This document shows positions 63,994 to 64,000 of a stretch of DNA of 64,000 bases, in pieces. The notes under the pieces were generated by a model that saw nothing but the letters and a program-made list of their open reading frames with translations, was not told the DNA's origin and searched no databases. A program made the translations under genes and the position numbers. Source of the stretch: Gari tellinella. Its lineage: Eukaryota; Mollusca; Bivalvia; Cardiida; Psammobiidae. Position 1 is the first letter of the stretch. Each line of letters starts with the position of its first letter. The DNA is taken from positions 51,566,999-51,630,998 of the forward strand of contig OV277863.1 in the NCBI GenBank assembly GCA_922989275.2, given 5' to 3'.

Positions 63994-64000
63994 TATCTAG

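Overview
This is a eukaryotic nuclear window, most likely from a bivalve mollusc. It has no bacterial-style gene packing. It carries one multi-exon animal gene with GT-AG introns, tRNA-derived SINEs (one with what looks like a Meta-SINE-type core), and the dense palindromic MITEs and 'GACGGACGG'-tailed elements I associate with bivalve genomes. The species cannot be fixed from sequence alone.

The only confidently reconstructed host gene is a tetraspanin on the + strand. Eight coding exons (32021-61905) join in frame to 274 residues with four membrane segments, a large extracellular loop bearing the CC, PxxCC, EC and GCW cysteine landmarks, and a short C-terminal tail. About 97% of the gene is intron, mostly mobile DNA. 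Exons 5, 6 and 7 each have a MITE starting within about 8-16 bases of their splice donor.

Region by region: 1-9.7 kb is a mosaic of short palindromic MITEs, including nested copies. 9.7-18.8 kb holds more MITEs, two 'tandem-repeat' elements with about 173-bp internal repeats, a 0.94-kb TTAA-flanked element, a 24-bp-type minisatellite and a SINE pair, one split by an 809-bp element with long terminal inverted repeats (TIRs). 18.8-24.9 kb has more MITEs. 24.9-27.2 kb is a 49-bp minisatellite broken by two MITEs. 28.2-31.4 kb is a 3.2-kb transposon with about 490-bp TIRs, a 5-bp target duplication and a 286-residue protein of unknown family. 32.0-61.9 kb is the tetraspanin gene. Its 10-kb intron 5 contains two related large elements (here X1 and X2) in opposite orientation. 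The window ends with 3'-flanking MITEs, a SINE and a further nested MITE pair.

MITE names used below are local. TTAA-flanked (piggyBac-like): A (GCAGGCTGAAAGTAAAGCAG core), B, E, F. TA-flanked (mariner-like): C (CAGTGGAGAA ends), D (CAGTGCTCCCTC ends), H, I, M, R. Others: G (GGGGCCCGTTTCATAAA ends), K (CAGGGCTCCAGATAAG ends), J (short palindrome GAGGGCTCC), L, Q.

The strongest hunt results are: (1) X1 and X2, whose 14-bp boxes are paired at 21-22 bp spacing and lie at the same distances from the ends in both copies; (2) one central palindrome (GATCAGACGCCG...CGGCGTCTGATC) shared by MITE families with different ends and target sites; (3) the 3.2-kb TIR element with an unrecognised protein; (4) MITEs abutting splice donors; and (5) a 58-bp tandem duplication that creates a decoy splice acceptor at tetraspanin exon 3.
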